From Paracidovorax sp031843945 (lineage in GTDB: Bacteria; Pseudomonadota; Gammaproteobacteria; Burkholderiales; Burkholderiaceae_C), in the NCBI RefSeq assembly GCF_031843945.1, contig NZ_JAVTJJ010000010.1:62001-126000 (forward strand): a DNA stretch of 64,000 bases. The letters run 5' to 3'. How positions within the stretch are numbered: position 1 is the stretch's first letter; the number at the start of each line of letters is the position of its first letter. Both the position numbers and the translations under genes were made by a program. This document shows, piece by piece, positions 16,086-23,895 of the stretch. Under the pieces are notes generated by a model, which made no database searches, was not told where the DNA came from, and saw only the letters and a program-made list of their open reading frames with translations.

Positions 16086-17642
16086 ATGTTCAGTTTTTTC
16101 AAGAAAAAGACCCCTTCCCCTACCGAGGCTTCATCCGCACCCGCGGCCGACCCGGCGCAAGCGCCTGAGAGCGAGTCCGCCGCGTCGGTGACTGCGAGCA
16201 CCACCCCACCCGTGCCTGCCGCGCCGCCAGAGCAGGAATCATTGACGGCGAAGGGGCTCGGCTGGCTGCGCAATTCGTTCGGGGGCAAGGCCGCCGCGCC
16301 TGAGGCCCCGCAAGCGCAGGCGGCACCCGTGACACCCGTGTTGCCGGCTCCGGTTCCAGCGCAGGTACCGACAACGGTGCCCGTTCCTGCGGCTGTTCCC
16401 GCGCCCGCTGCGAACCCGGTCCCGAACCCGAACCCGAACCCGAACCCGAACCCGGCCACGGCCACGGTGATCGCACCGGCACCGGCACCGGCACCGGCAC
16501 CTGCGCCAGCGCCCATCGCCCCACCGCCAGTGCAGCGGGTGCCCGCCGCGGCGGCTCCAGCCATTGCGCCGGCGCCGGTTCGGGAGCCAACGTCCGCGCC
16601 CGTACCCCCACCGGCGCCCGCTCTGGCGCCAGCGCAGGTATTCATGACCCCCGCTCCGCGGCCTGTGCCAGCCCCCATCGCCGTGCCCGCTCCCGCAGCG
16701 GTGGTGGCCCCTGCACCAGCGCGCGCGCCTGAGCCGCCCGCCGAGCGCAAGGGCTGGCTCGACCGCCTGAAAACCGGCCTGCGCAAGACCGGCACCAGCA
16801 TCACCACCGTCTTCACCGGCACGCAGATCAACGACGCACTGTATGAAGAACTGGAAGAGGCCCTGCTGATGGCCGACACTGGTGTGAAGGCTACGCAGCA
16901 TCTGCTGGACGACCTCAAGCGCCGCGTGAAGGACACCAAGACCACCGACCCGGCGGCAGTGAAGGGCCTGCTGGCCGATGCGCTGACCGATCTGCTGCGG
17001 CCGCTGGAGAAGGCGCTTGTCATCGGCCAGTACACCCCCACCGTCATCATGGTGGCGGGCGTGAACGGCGCGGGCAAGACGACTTCCATCGGCAAGCTGA
17101 CCAAGCACCTGGCCAACGAAGGCGCTGCCGTGTTGCTGGCAGCAGCCGACACCTTCCGTGCCGCCGCACGCGAGCAGTTGGGCGTCTGGGCCGACCGCAA
17201 CACCGTGGAGATCGTCAGCCAGGAAGGCGGCGACCCGGCAGCCGTCAGCTTCGACGCCGTCACCGCCGGCAAGGCGCGTGGCAAGGACGTCGTGCTGGTC
17301 GACACCGCCGGCCGCCTGCCCACGCAGTTGCACCTGATGCAGGAGCTGCAGAAGATTCGCCGCGTGGTCACCAAGGCCGACGCCACAGCGCCGCACGAGG
17401 TGCTGCTGGTGATCGACGGCAACACCGGCCAGAACGCCCTGGCCCAGGTGCGCTCTTTCGACGATGCGCTGCAGCTCACCGGCCTGATCGTGACCAAGCT
17501 GGACGGCACTGCCAAGGGCGGCGTGCTGGCCGCCATTGCGCAGGAGCGGCCGATTCCGGTGTACTTCATCGGTGTGGGCGAGAAGCTGGAAGACCTGGAA
17601 ACCTTCAACGCCCGCGAATTCGCACAGGCGTTGCTGACCTGA
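16086..17642 (+). CDS. ftsY: Signal recognition particle receptor FtsY
   Basis: A 518-aa SRP receptor GTPase that docks SRP-ribosome complexes at the inner membrane. The C-terminal NG domain shows the P-loop GVNGAGKTTSIGKL, DTFRAAAREQL, DTAGRLP and TKLDGTAKGG. The first about 230 residues are an unusually long Pro/Ala-rich acidic-poor linker that includes (PN)n and (PA)n tracts encoded by hexanucleotide tandem repeats (16422-16502). The N-terminus MFSFFKKK may contact the membrane. Divergent from the M16 genes, a common betaproteobacterial arrangement. Confidence 0.97.
   Translation: MFSFFKKKTPSPTEASSAPAADPAQAPESESAASVTASTTPPVPAAPPEQESLTAKGLGWLRNSFGGKAAAPEAPQAQAAPVTPVLPAPVPAQVPTTVPVPAAVPAPAANPVPNPNPNPNPNPATATVIAPAPAPAPAPAPAPIAPPPVQRVPAAAAPAIAPAPVREPTSAPVPPPAPALAPAQVFMTPAPRPVPAPIAVPAPAAVVAPAPARAPEPPAERKGWLDRLKTGLRKTGTSITTVFTGTQINDALYEELEEALLMADTGVKATQHLLDDLKRRVKDTKTTDPAAVKGLLADALTDLLRPLEKALVIGQYTPTVIMVAGVNGAGKTTSIGKLTKHLANEGAAVLLAAADTFRAAAREQLGVWADRNTVEIVSQEGGDPAAVSFDAVTAGKARGKDVVLVDTAGRLPTQLHLMQELQKIRRVVTKADATAPHEVLLVIDGNTGQNALAQVRSFDDALQLTGLIVTKLDGTAKGGVLAAIAQERPIPVYFIGVGEKLEDLETFNAREFAQALLT
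16422..16502 (+). repeat. In-frame hexanucleotide tandem repeats in ftsY
   Basis: Two arrays with 6-bp period: CCGAAC units (about 16422-16458) encoding alternating Pro-Asn, and ACCGGC units (about 16475-16502) encoding alternating Pro-Ala. Copy-number change would keep the reading frame. Confidence 0.8.
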
Positions 17643-17745
17643 GCGGACAGGCATCGACCCGGGCCCGCGTGCGGCCCGGGGCAACAGCCCGCCAATGGGC
17701 ACGATTGCGGCAACACACTGTTCACGAATCGCCGACTTTGCATAA

Positions 17746-17812
17746 ATTTACTATCAAATCGATAGCTTGAAGCGCCCTACTATCCAGCGCTTCTGGGGGT
17801 TTTGGTTCAAAT
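17746..17812. repeat. Palindromic repeat, copy 4 (diverged)
   Basis: Carries ATCGATAGCTTGAAGCGC, then CCAGCGCTTCTGG and a T-rich end. It matches the family less well than other copies. It occupies the upstream region of rpoH, about 40 bp before the CIRCE element. Confidence 0.65.
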
Positions 17813-17854
17813 CGCAAGCCCGACACGTCCTACGTCCTGAAGGGAACTCCACCC

Positions 17855-17881
17855 TTAGCACTCACTCAAACCGAGTGCTAA
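17855..17881. promoter_or_regulatory. CIRCE operator (HrcA binding site) upstream of rpoH
   Basis: TTAGCACTC-N9-GAGTGCTAA, a perfect match to the CIRCE consensus with 9-bp inverted arms and the canonical 9-bp spacer. It ends 30 bases before the rpoH start, so HrcA bound here should repress transcription of the heat-shock sigma factor. HrcA control of rpoH has been described by comparative genomics in betaproteobacteria. Confidence 0.95.
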
Positions 17882-17911
17882 CATGAATGCATGGAAGAAA
17901 GGACTTCTGGA

Positions 17912-18853
17912 ATGACGATTCAGTCTGGAACCGCTGCAACGGCCCTGGCGCCGGCCAACCCGTGGGCTCTCATCCCCCCGCTGGGCAATTTGGACGCCTA
18001 CATCTCTGCCGTGAACCGTCTGCCGATGCTGACGGCCGACGAAGAGCGTACGTATGCACGCCAACTCAAGGATGACGGCGATGTGGACGCCGCCGGACGC
18101 CTGGTGATGTCCCACCTGCGTCTGGTCGTGTCCATCGCCCGCCAATACCTGGGCTACGGCCTGCCGCACGGCGACCTGATCCAGGAAGGCAACGTGGGCT
18201 TGATGAAGGCCGTGAAACGTTTCGACCCTGATCAGAACGTGCGCCTGGTGAGCTACGCCATGCACTGGATCAAGGCCGAGATTCACGAATACGTGTTGAA
18301 GAACTGGCGCATGGTGAAGGTGGCCACCACCAAGAGCCAGCGCAAGCTGTTCTTCAACCTGCGCTCGATGAAGCAAGGCTTCAAGGCCGACGCTGCAGCG
18401 CAAGATGCATCGACGCACCGCGACACACTCTCCGACAAGGAGATCGATCTGGTCGCCGCGCAGTTGAACGTCAAGCGTGAAGAAGTGATCGAGATGGAAA
18501 CCCGGCTGTCGGGCGGCGATGTGCTGCTGGACCCGGCCCCGTCCGACGACGGCGAGCAGGCCTTCGGCCCCATCGCTTACCTGGCGGACCGCGCCCATGA
18601 GCCGACCGCCATGCTGGAAACACGCCAGCGCGACGTGCTGGCCACCGACGGCATCGCCACCGCGCTGGCAGGCCTGGATGACCGCAGCCGCCGCATCGTG
18701 GAAGAGCGCTGGTTGAAGGTGAACGACGATGGCTCTGGCGGCATGACGCTGCATGAGCTGGCTGCCGTTTACGGCGTCAGCGCCGAACGCATTCGCCAGA
18801 TCGAAGTGGCGGCCATGAAGAAGATGAAGAAGTCGCTGGCGGAATACGCCTGA
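17912..18853 (+). CDS. rpoH: RNA polymerase heat-shock sigma factor sigma-32
   Basis: A 313-aa sigma-70-family factor directing transcription of heat-shock genes. It contains region 2 (HLRLVVSIARQYLGYGLPHG, IQEGNVGLMKAVKRFDP), the RpoH box QRKLFFNLR that distinguishes sigma-32, and the region 4 helix-turn-helix ending ERIRQIEVAAMKKMK. The ATG at 17912 is preferred over the in-frame ATG at 17891 because AAAGGA (17898-17903) sits eight bases upstream; the earlier ATG lacks a ribosome-binding site and is ten bases from the CIRCE. Followed by a strong terminator. Confidence 0.96.
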   Translation: MTIQSGTAATALAPANPWALIPPLGNLDAYISAVNRLPMLTADEERTYARQLKDDGDVDAAGRLVMSHLRLVVSIARQYLGYGLPHGDLIQEGNVGLMKAVKRFDPDQNVRLVSYAMHWIKAEIHEYVLKNWRMVKVATTKSQRKLFFNLRSMKQGFKADAAAQDASTHRDTLSDKEIDLVAAQLNVKREEVIEMETRLSGGDVLLDPAPSDDGEQAFGPIAYLADRAHEPTAMLETRQRDVLATDGIATALAGLDDRSRRIVEERWLKVNDDGSGGMTLHELAAVYGVSAERIRQIEVAAMKKMKKSLAEYA

Positions 18854-18903
18854 GGCACCGCCCGCCACCCGCCAGCAGCGGGATCGGCAGGCCCATAATC
18901 GAC

Positions 18904-18937
18904 GCGCGCAGCCTGCAAGGGCCGCGCGCTTTTTTTT
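18904..18937 (+). terminator. Rho-independent terminator after rpoH
   Basis: GCGCGC arms (18904-18909 and 18924-18929) followed by eight T. A second GC-rich palindromic stretch (GGCCGGGCC repeated) follows. Confidence 0.75.
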
Positions 18938-18995
18938 ATGGCCGGGCCAACGGCCGGGCCGTTTTTGCCCGCCATCGATTCCAGGAGACGCTTTC

Positions 18996-20021
18996 ATGAC
19001 CCGCCCCGACACCACCCGCAGAGCCTGGATCGCCGCCGGCCTGGCCGCAGCCGCACTGCCGCTGTGCCTTTCCGGCAATGCGCTGGCCCAGCCCTCCGCG
19101 CCAGCCACGCCGGGCTGGCCGGCCAAGCCACTGCGCATCATCGTGGGCTTTCCACCCGGCTCTTCACCCGACCTGACGGCACGCACCTTCTCCGAGCCGC
19201 TGTCGCTCGCGCTGGGGCGGCCGGTCATCGTCGAAAATAAGGTGGGCGCGGGCGGCAACATCGGTGCAGACGCAGTGGCCAAGGCGACCGACGGGCACAC
19301 CATTGGCCTGTTCATCAACGGCAACATGACCATCGCGCGGCTGATCAACCCGCAACTGCCGTACGACCCGCACAAGGATCTGGCCCCGCTCAGCCTGATC
19401 GGCGTGTCGCCGCTGGTGCTGACCGCTCCCGCCAGCCAGCCCGACGTGCCGGCCGGCGCCGATGCACGTGCGTTTCTGGAGGCCGCGCGCCGCGCCGGCG
19501 ACCGCTGGAGCTACGGCACCCCCGGCGTGGGCACGGTGGGCCACCTGGGCACCGAACTGCTCAAGGCACGCGCCGGCATCGCACCTGTGCATGTGCCCTA
19601 CCCCGGCTATCCGCAGGTGGCCACCGCCATGCTGGGCGGCCAGTTGCAGATGGCGCTGCTGCCGCCCGCGCTGGCCCAGGCGCAGGAGCGCACGGGCAAG
19701 CTGCGGCTGATCGGCGTGACCTCGGCCGGCCGCAGCGCGTTGGCGCCCGGCGTGCCCAGCATGGCCGAAGTGGGCGTAAAGGATTTCAACCTGGAGATCT
19801 GGAACGCCTTCGCCGCGCCCGCCAGCCTGCCCGCGCCGGTGCGTGCGCGCCTGTCTGTGCTGCTGGCGGACATCGCTCGCTCGCCGGACGTGCGGGCCAA
19901 GCTGTTCCAGCAAGGTTGGCAAACGGTGGGCTCATCAGCCGAGGGGCTGGCCAACCGCATCGAAGCGGACACAGCCCAGCTCGGACGCGTGATCCGCGAA
20001 CGGGGCATTCGCGCGGAGTAA
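18996..20021 (+). CDS. Bug-family tripartite tricarboxylate transporter receptor
   Basis: A 341-aa periplasmic solute-binding protein of the Bug/TctC family. The signal peptide has a twin Arg (TRRAWIAAG), which may direct Tat export, and cleaves after NALA. Family features are PAKPLRIIVGFPPGSSPD, VENKVGAGGNIGAD and YDPHKDLAPLSLIG. Bug receptors bind carboxylates or related small molecules; the ligand is not predictable. No tctA/tctB membrane genes are adjacent, as is usual for orphan Bug proteins in this order. Confidence 0.92.
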   Translation: MTRPDTTRRAWIAAGLAAAALPLCLSGNALAQPSAPATPGWPAKPLRIIVGFPPGSSPDLTARTFSEPLSLALGRPVIVENKVGAGGNIGADAVAKATDGHTIGLFINGNMTIARLINPQLPYDPHKDLAPLSLIGVSPLVLTAPASQPDVPAGADARAFLEAARRAGDRWSYGTPGVGTVGHLGTELLKARAGIAPVHVPYPGYPQVATAMLGGQLQMALLPPALAQAQERTGKLRLIGVTSAGRSALAPGVPSMAEVGVKDFNLEIWNAFAAPASLPAPVRARLSVLLADIARSPDVRAKLFQQGWQTVGSSAEGLANRIEADTAQLGRVIRERGIRAE

Positions 20022-20129
20022 ATAGCGCGCCAGCGACGGCCCCATCGGCGGGGACCGGTCGCTTTGATGTAGGTCATGCCCCTGAAGCCCGGTCACCGGC
20101 AGACTGCGGGTTTCGACTCGAAGGGGTGT

Positions 20130-20239
20130 GATGCACCGTTGCGCATCGCTGTCATCGGCACCGGGCACATGGGTATGCGTTTGTGGCGCTGGCCGCCGTG
20201 ACGAGCGTGGCCGACCTGGACTGCGTGCTCGGTAAGTAA
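20130..20239 (+). pseudogene. Possible remnant of a Gfo/Idh/MocA-type oxidoreductase
   Basis: The translation PLRIAVIGTGHMG resembles the Rossmann start of Gfo/Idh/MocA oxidoreductases. It hits a stop within eight codons, but shifting frame gives YAFVALAAVTSVADLDCVLG before a stop at 20237. Only about 35 codons remain. Recognition rests mainly on the VIGTGHMG motif; it may be coincidental. Confidence 0.3.
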
Positions 20240-20265
20240 GTCTTGGCACCCAGCCTTATTGCTCA

Positions 20266-20328
20266 CTACTAAATTAATAGCTGCTAGCGCTTGATAGGCA
20301 AGCGCTAGGGGCCATTTTCATTCAAAAA
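20266..20328. repeat. Palindromic repeat, copy 5
   Basis: Perfect 10-bp arms CTAGCGCTTG (20284-20293) and CAAGCGCTAG (20299-20308) around ATAGG, flanked by TTAATAGCTG and GGGCCATTTTCATTCAAAA. It ends 12 bases before the start of the FNR-like gene. Confidence 0.9.
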
Positions 20329-20339
20329 CCCCACGCACC

Positions 20340-21185
20340 ATGACCCAGCCAGCCCCGGATCGCAAGGCCTGCCCCGACTGCGCCTGCCGGCAGCACTGCC
20401 TGCTGGGCCGCCAGGACGCAGCGGTGCGCGCAGCGTGGGAGCCGCACGTGCGCGAACGGCGCTTTCGCAAGGGCGAAGTGCTGCAGCGCCAAGGCGACGT
20501 GCTGGCTGCGGTACAGGTGGTGAAGGTCGGCACCGTGCTGCTGCAACGCAGTGCAGGCGACGGCGTAGATCGCCCTGTGGGCATGGCGGGCTGCGGCCAG
20601 GCGCTGGGCACCGCGGCGCTGCTGCAGCAGCCGGCGGAGCTGTCATGCGTCGCGGTCATGCCCGGCCGGGTGTGCGAGATCGAAGTCGCGCCGCTGTGGC
20701 CAGGCAAACCGCAGAGCAGTCTGCTCGATGCCGCTTTTCTGCGAGATCTGGCCGTCGACCAGTTGCACGCGCACGCACTGACGGCCGACTGGGCCCGCAT
20801 TCTGCGGGTGCGCGGATCAGTGGGGCAGTTGGCGGGCGCCCTGCTGCTGCTGGCCACTCTGCAGCGCAGCACGCTGGTGCGGCTGCCGAGCCACGCTGTG
20901 CTGGCGGGCCTGCTGACCACCACGCGTGAAACGGTCGCGCGGGGCATGGCGCTGCTGATTCGTCAGGGAGCACTGCTGCGCCAGGACCGCTGGCACTGCG
21001 AACTTGTGCGTGACCGGCTGACCGAACTGGCGCGGGGCCAGCGACCGGTAGCGCAGACCGTGATGGCTGCGGCAGCAGCGGCCACGCCGGCCTGCCGCCC
21101 TCCGCCAGCTAGGGCGGAGCGGAGCGCCCGTCAGGCGGGCTTGGGCTCGCTCAGCAGCGCCTGTACGTCGGCGGCCAGCGCCTGA
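20340..21185 (+). CDS. FNR/CRP-family transcription regulator with Fe-S cysteine ligands
   Basis: A 281-aa regulator with N-terminal cyclic-nucleotide-binding-like fold and C-terminal helix-turn-helix. Cys11, Cys14 and Cys20 reproduce the CxxC-x5-C spacing of E. coli FNR, and Cys112 in VCEIE matches FNR Cys122 (VCEIP), so a [4Fe-4S] oxygen sensor is likely. The recognition helix reads TRETVAR, closer to CRP (RETVGR) than FNR (ETISR). About 40 extra residues at the C-terminus overlap the convergent SCO1 gene by 55 bases. The adjacent cytochrome oxidase assembly genes suggest oxygen-linked control. Confidence 0.85.
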   Translation: MTQPAPDRKACPDCACRQHCLLGRQDAAVRAAWEPHVRERRFRKGEVLQRQGDVLAAVQVVKVGTVLLQRSAGDGVDRPVGMAGCGQALGTAALLQQPAELSCVAVMPGRVCEIEVAPLWPGKPQSSLLDAAFLRDLAVDQLHAHALTADWARILRVRGSVGQLAGALLLLATLQRSTLVRLPSHAVLAGLLTTTRETVARGMALLIRQGALLRQDRWHCELVRDRLTELARGQRPVAQTVMAAAAAATPACRPPPARAERSARQAGLGSLSSACTSAASA

Positions 21186-21754
21186 GCGCCGCTGCCGTAG
21201 CGGTTGTACACGCGCAGCCGGCCTTGCGGGTCGTACACGTAGCTGCCGGCCGAATGGTCCATCGTGTAACTGGTGGGGGTCTTGCCGTCCACCTTCTTGT
21301 AATAGACCTTGAAGTCTTTCGCCACGGCCGCGAGCTGCTCTGGCGATCCGCGCAGCGCCAGAAAGCCGGGGTCGAAATTGGCCATGTAGGCGCGCAGCAC
21401 CTCGGGCGTGTCGCGCTCCGGATCGACGGTGATGAAGAGGCCCTGCAGCCGCTCGCTGTCCGCGCCCAGCGACCGCTTCACCTCGGCCAGTTCCACCATC
21501 GAGGTGGGGCACACGTCGGGGCACTGCGTGTAGCCGAAGAACACCACCACGACCTTGCCGGCGAAGTCCTTCAGGCTGCGGGTCTGGCCGTTCTGGTCAG
21601 GCAGCTGGAAGTCGCGCGCATATTTGGCACCGGTGATGTCCACGCCCTTGAACTCGGGCGCTTTCTCTTTCTTGGAACAAGCTGCCAAAAGGCCCGCAGC
21701 CCCCGTGTACAGGGCGCCAGCAGCTATCAAACGGAGAGTATTGCGTTTATTCAT
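21131..21754 (-). CDS. SCO1/SenC family copper chaperone
   Basis: A 207-aa lipoprotein (lipobox LLAAC, Cys about 26) with a thioredoxin-like SCO domain. The copper motif CPDVCP and the distal His in YTMDHSAGSYV are present. SCO proteins help metallate the CuA centre of cytochrome c oxidase subunit II in the periplasm. It is last in the minus-strand run SURF1, SCO-like, COX15, cyoE, SCO1; cyoE ends four bases from its start. Its signal-peptide codons contain ATAGCTGCTGGCGCC, resembling half of the local palindromic repeat. Confidence 0.94.
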   Translation of the reverse strand: MNKRNTLRLIAAGALYTGAAGLLAACSKKEKAPEFKGVDITGAKYARDFQLPDQNGQTRSLKDFAGKVVVVFFGYTQCPDVCPTSMVELAEVKRSLGADSERLQGLFITVDPERDTPEVLRAYMANFDPGFLALRGSPEQLAAVAKDFKVYYKKVDGKTPTSYTMDHSAGSYVYDPQGRLRVYNRYGSGAQALAADVQALLSEPKPA

Positions 21755-21757
21755 GGT

Positions 21758-22678
21758 TCACAGCACATAGTGATCCACCAGCAGCGCTGCGAAAAGCAGG
21801 CTCAGGTGGATCAAGGAAAAACGGAAGGTCTTGCGCGCAAGCGCGTCGGAGTAATTGCGCCACAGGGCGAAACCGTAGCCACAGAAGCCCAAGCTCAGCA
21901 CCACGGCGGCAGCCAGGTAGATCCAGGAACTCATGCCGTACACGAACGGCATCAGGCAGCCGGCGAAAAGAATCAGCGTGTAGAGGAACACCTGCAGGCG
22001 CGTGAATTCATTGCCGTGCGTGACGGGTAGCATGGGCAGGCCGGACTTGCGGTAATCGTCGACGCGGTAGAGCGCCAAGGCCCAGAAGTGCGGCGGCGTC
22101 CACAGGAAGATGATCAGGAAAAGGATGAGTGCTTCCGGGCCCACCTCGCCCGTCATGGCCGCCCAGCCCAGCACGGGCGGCATGGCGCCCGAGGCGCCGC
22201 CGATCACAATGTTCTGCGGCGTGAGGGGCTTGAGGATCACGGTATAGATCACAGCGTAGCCCACGAAGGTGGCGAAGGTCAGCCACATCGTCAGCGGGTT
22301 CACGGTCAGGTACAGCAGCGCAGAGCCGGCCAGGCACAGCGTGGCGGAAAACAGCAGCGTCTGCGTATTGGACAGCTCGCCTTTGGCTGTCGGCCGCCAA
22401 GCGGTGCGCTTCATGCGCGCATCGATACCCTGTTCCACCACGCAGTTGAACGCGGCCGCAGCCCCGGCCACCAGCCAGACGCCGGCACTGGCCAACGCCA
22501 TTTGCGCCCATTGGTGGCCACTCGGCATGCCGGGCACAGCCAGCACCATGCCGATGAAGGCGCAGAACACGATCAGCTGCACCACGCGCGGTTTGGTCAG
22601 GGCATAGAACTGCGACCAGCGCGAAGCGCGGCCAAGCGATGCCGTAGGAAGGGGCGCGGGGGCGGGGGCTGCACTCAT
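21758..22678 (-). CDS. cyoE: Protoheme IX farnesyltransferase (heme O synthase)
   Basis: A 306-aa polytopic membrane prenyltransferase of the UbiA superfamily, converting heme B to heme O for the oxidase. Visible motifs are LTKPRVVQLIVF, NCVVEQGIDARMKRT (first acidic motif) and YRVDDYRKSGLPMLP (second acidic motif), with about nine hydrophobic segments. The ATG at 22678 is chosen because it overlaps the COX15 stop by four bases and precedes the typical short N-terminus. In some genomes named ctaB. Confidence 0.95.
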   Translation of the reverse strand: MSAAPAPAPLPTASLGRASRWSQFYALTKPRVVQLIVFCAFIGMVLAVPGMPSGHQWAQMALASAGVWLVAGAAAAFNCVVEQGIDARMKRTAWRPTAKGELSNTQTLLFSATLCLAGSALLYLTVNPLTMWLTFATFVGYAVIYTVILKPLTPQNIVIGGASGAMPPVLGWAAMTGEVGPEALILFLIIFLWTPPHFWALALYRVDDYRKSGLPMLPVTHGNEFTRLQVFLYTLILFAGCLMPFVYGMSSWIYLAAAVVLSLGFCGYGFALWRNYSDALARKTFRFSLIHLSLLFAALLVDHYVL

Positions 22679-23895
22679 GCGGAAATTCTCGTGGCGTCGG
22701 CTGACGCAGGTGTCGGTCGCGGCGCCGCATCGGTACCAGGCAAGGCGAGCGGGTCGGCCGCCGTGGCGGCGCGGCTGGCGCTGAGCGCCCAGGTCAGCAC
22801 GACCACCAGCGCGGCGGCGCCGCCGGTGTGCAGCACGGCAGCCACCAGGGGCCAGTCGAGCACCACGTTGGATAGGCCGGTGGCAAACTGCAGCAGCGAC
22901 AGGCCCGCCAGCCATCGGGCGGGCGACTGCAGGGCCTGGGCGCGACGCAGGCGCCACACCAGCAACGCCAGCGCAGCCAGCACCACATAGGCCGCCAGCC
23001 GGTGAATGTAGTGAATAGCGGTGAGCCCGGCAAAGCTGATGCTGGAGCCGTCCGGCAGCAGGCCCAGCGGACGCCAGACCTCAAAGGCGTGAGCGAAATC
23101 CATCTCAGGCCACCAACTGCCCTGGCATGTCGGGAATGTGGTGCAGGCCAGTACGGCGTAGTTGGTGCTGACCCAGCCGCCCAGCACGATCTGCACAGCG
23201 ACCAGCGCGGTCGTCGCGATCAGCAGCCAACGCAGCGCGGCGCGCAAGGGAACGGGCGCCGTGCCCAGCGAGGCCTGCGTTTGCCGCACCGCCTGTACGC
23301 ACAGCATGGCCAGCAGCACGATGCCGCCGATCAGGTGCAGCGTGACGATGGCCGGAAACAGCTTCATCGTCACAGTGAGCGCACCGAACGCGCCCTGCAG
23401 GCAGACCCATACCAGCGTGGCCGTGGGCCACCACGGGCTGAGCGCAGGCGCAGGCGGCCCGCCCGGGCGCCGCGAGGCACGCTGCTGGCGCCAGGCGCCG
23501 ACGGTAATGGCGATGATGAGCACGCCCACCCCCGTGGCCAGATAGCGGTGGATCATCTCCACCCAGGCCTTGCCGTGGGTGACGGGGCCGGTCGGCATGG
23601 CCTCTTGAGCCGCCGAAATCTCAGCACGCGCACCCACGGGGCTGGCGTTGCCGTAGCAGCCGGGCCAGTCGGGGCAGCCCAGGCCGGAATCGGTCAGCCG
23701 CGTGAACGCGCCGAACAGCACCAAGTCGAACGTGAGAAACAGCGTGAGCACGGTGAGCGCCTGCAGGCGCCGCACGGGCGAGCTGCGGCGGTTGCGCAGC
23801 CACACCCAGGCCAGCGGCCCCAGGGCGATGACGATGCCCAGCAGCATCAGGCGCAGCAGCGGCGCCAGGTCGTAGAGGGGTTGGGCGTCGGTCAT
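22675..23895 (-). CDS. ctaA: COX15/CtaA family heme A synthase
   Basis: A 406-aa eight-helix membrane protein oxidising heme O to heme A. Heme-ligand histidines are seen in EMIHRYLATGVGV, TLHLIGGIVLL, HYIHRLAAYVV and LHTGGAAALVVV, and the periplasmic Cys pair lies in GLGCPDWPGCYG. The ATG at 23895 is chosen because it overlaps the upstream stop (ATGA). Acts after CyoE in the same operon. Confidence 0.93.
   Translation of the reverse strand: MTDAQPLYDLAPLLRLMLLGIVIALGPLAWVWLRNRRSSPVRRLQALTVLTLFLTFDLVLFGAFTRLTDSGLGCPDWPGCYGNASPVGARAEISAAQEAMPTGPVTHGKAWVEMIHRYLATGVGVLIIAITVGAWRQQRASRRPGGPPAPALSPWWPTATLVWVCLQGAFGALTVTMKLFPAIVTLHLIGGIVLLAMLCVQAVRQTQASLGTAPVPLRAALRWLLIATTALVAVQIVLGGWVSTNYAVLACTTFPTCQGSWWPEMDFAHAFEVWRPLGLLPDGSSISFAGLTAIHYIHRLAAYVVLAALALLVWRLRRAQALQSPARWLAGLSLLQFATGLSNVVLDWPLVAAVLHTGGAAALVVVLTWALSASRAATAADPLALPGTDAAPRPTPASADATRISA

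Noticed and set aside
16422..16502. Possible CRISPR-like tandem repeat
   Set aside because: The period is six bases, in frame within ftsY, with no spacers.
15698..17743. Minus-strand open frame of about 680 codons opposite ftsY
   Set aside because: Composition (Gly/Ala/Thr repeats) mirrors the Pro/Ala linker of ftsY; no start signal and no family.
17891..17893. ATG seven codons upstream as rpoH start
   Set aside because: No Shine-Dalgarno and only ten bases after the CIRCE element; the ATG at 17912 has AAAGGA with eight-base spacing.
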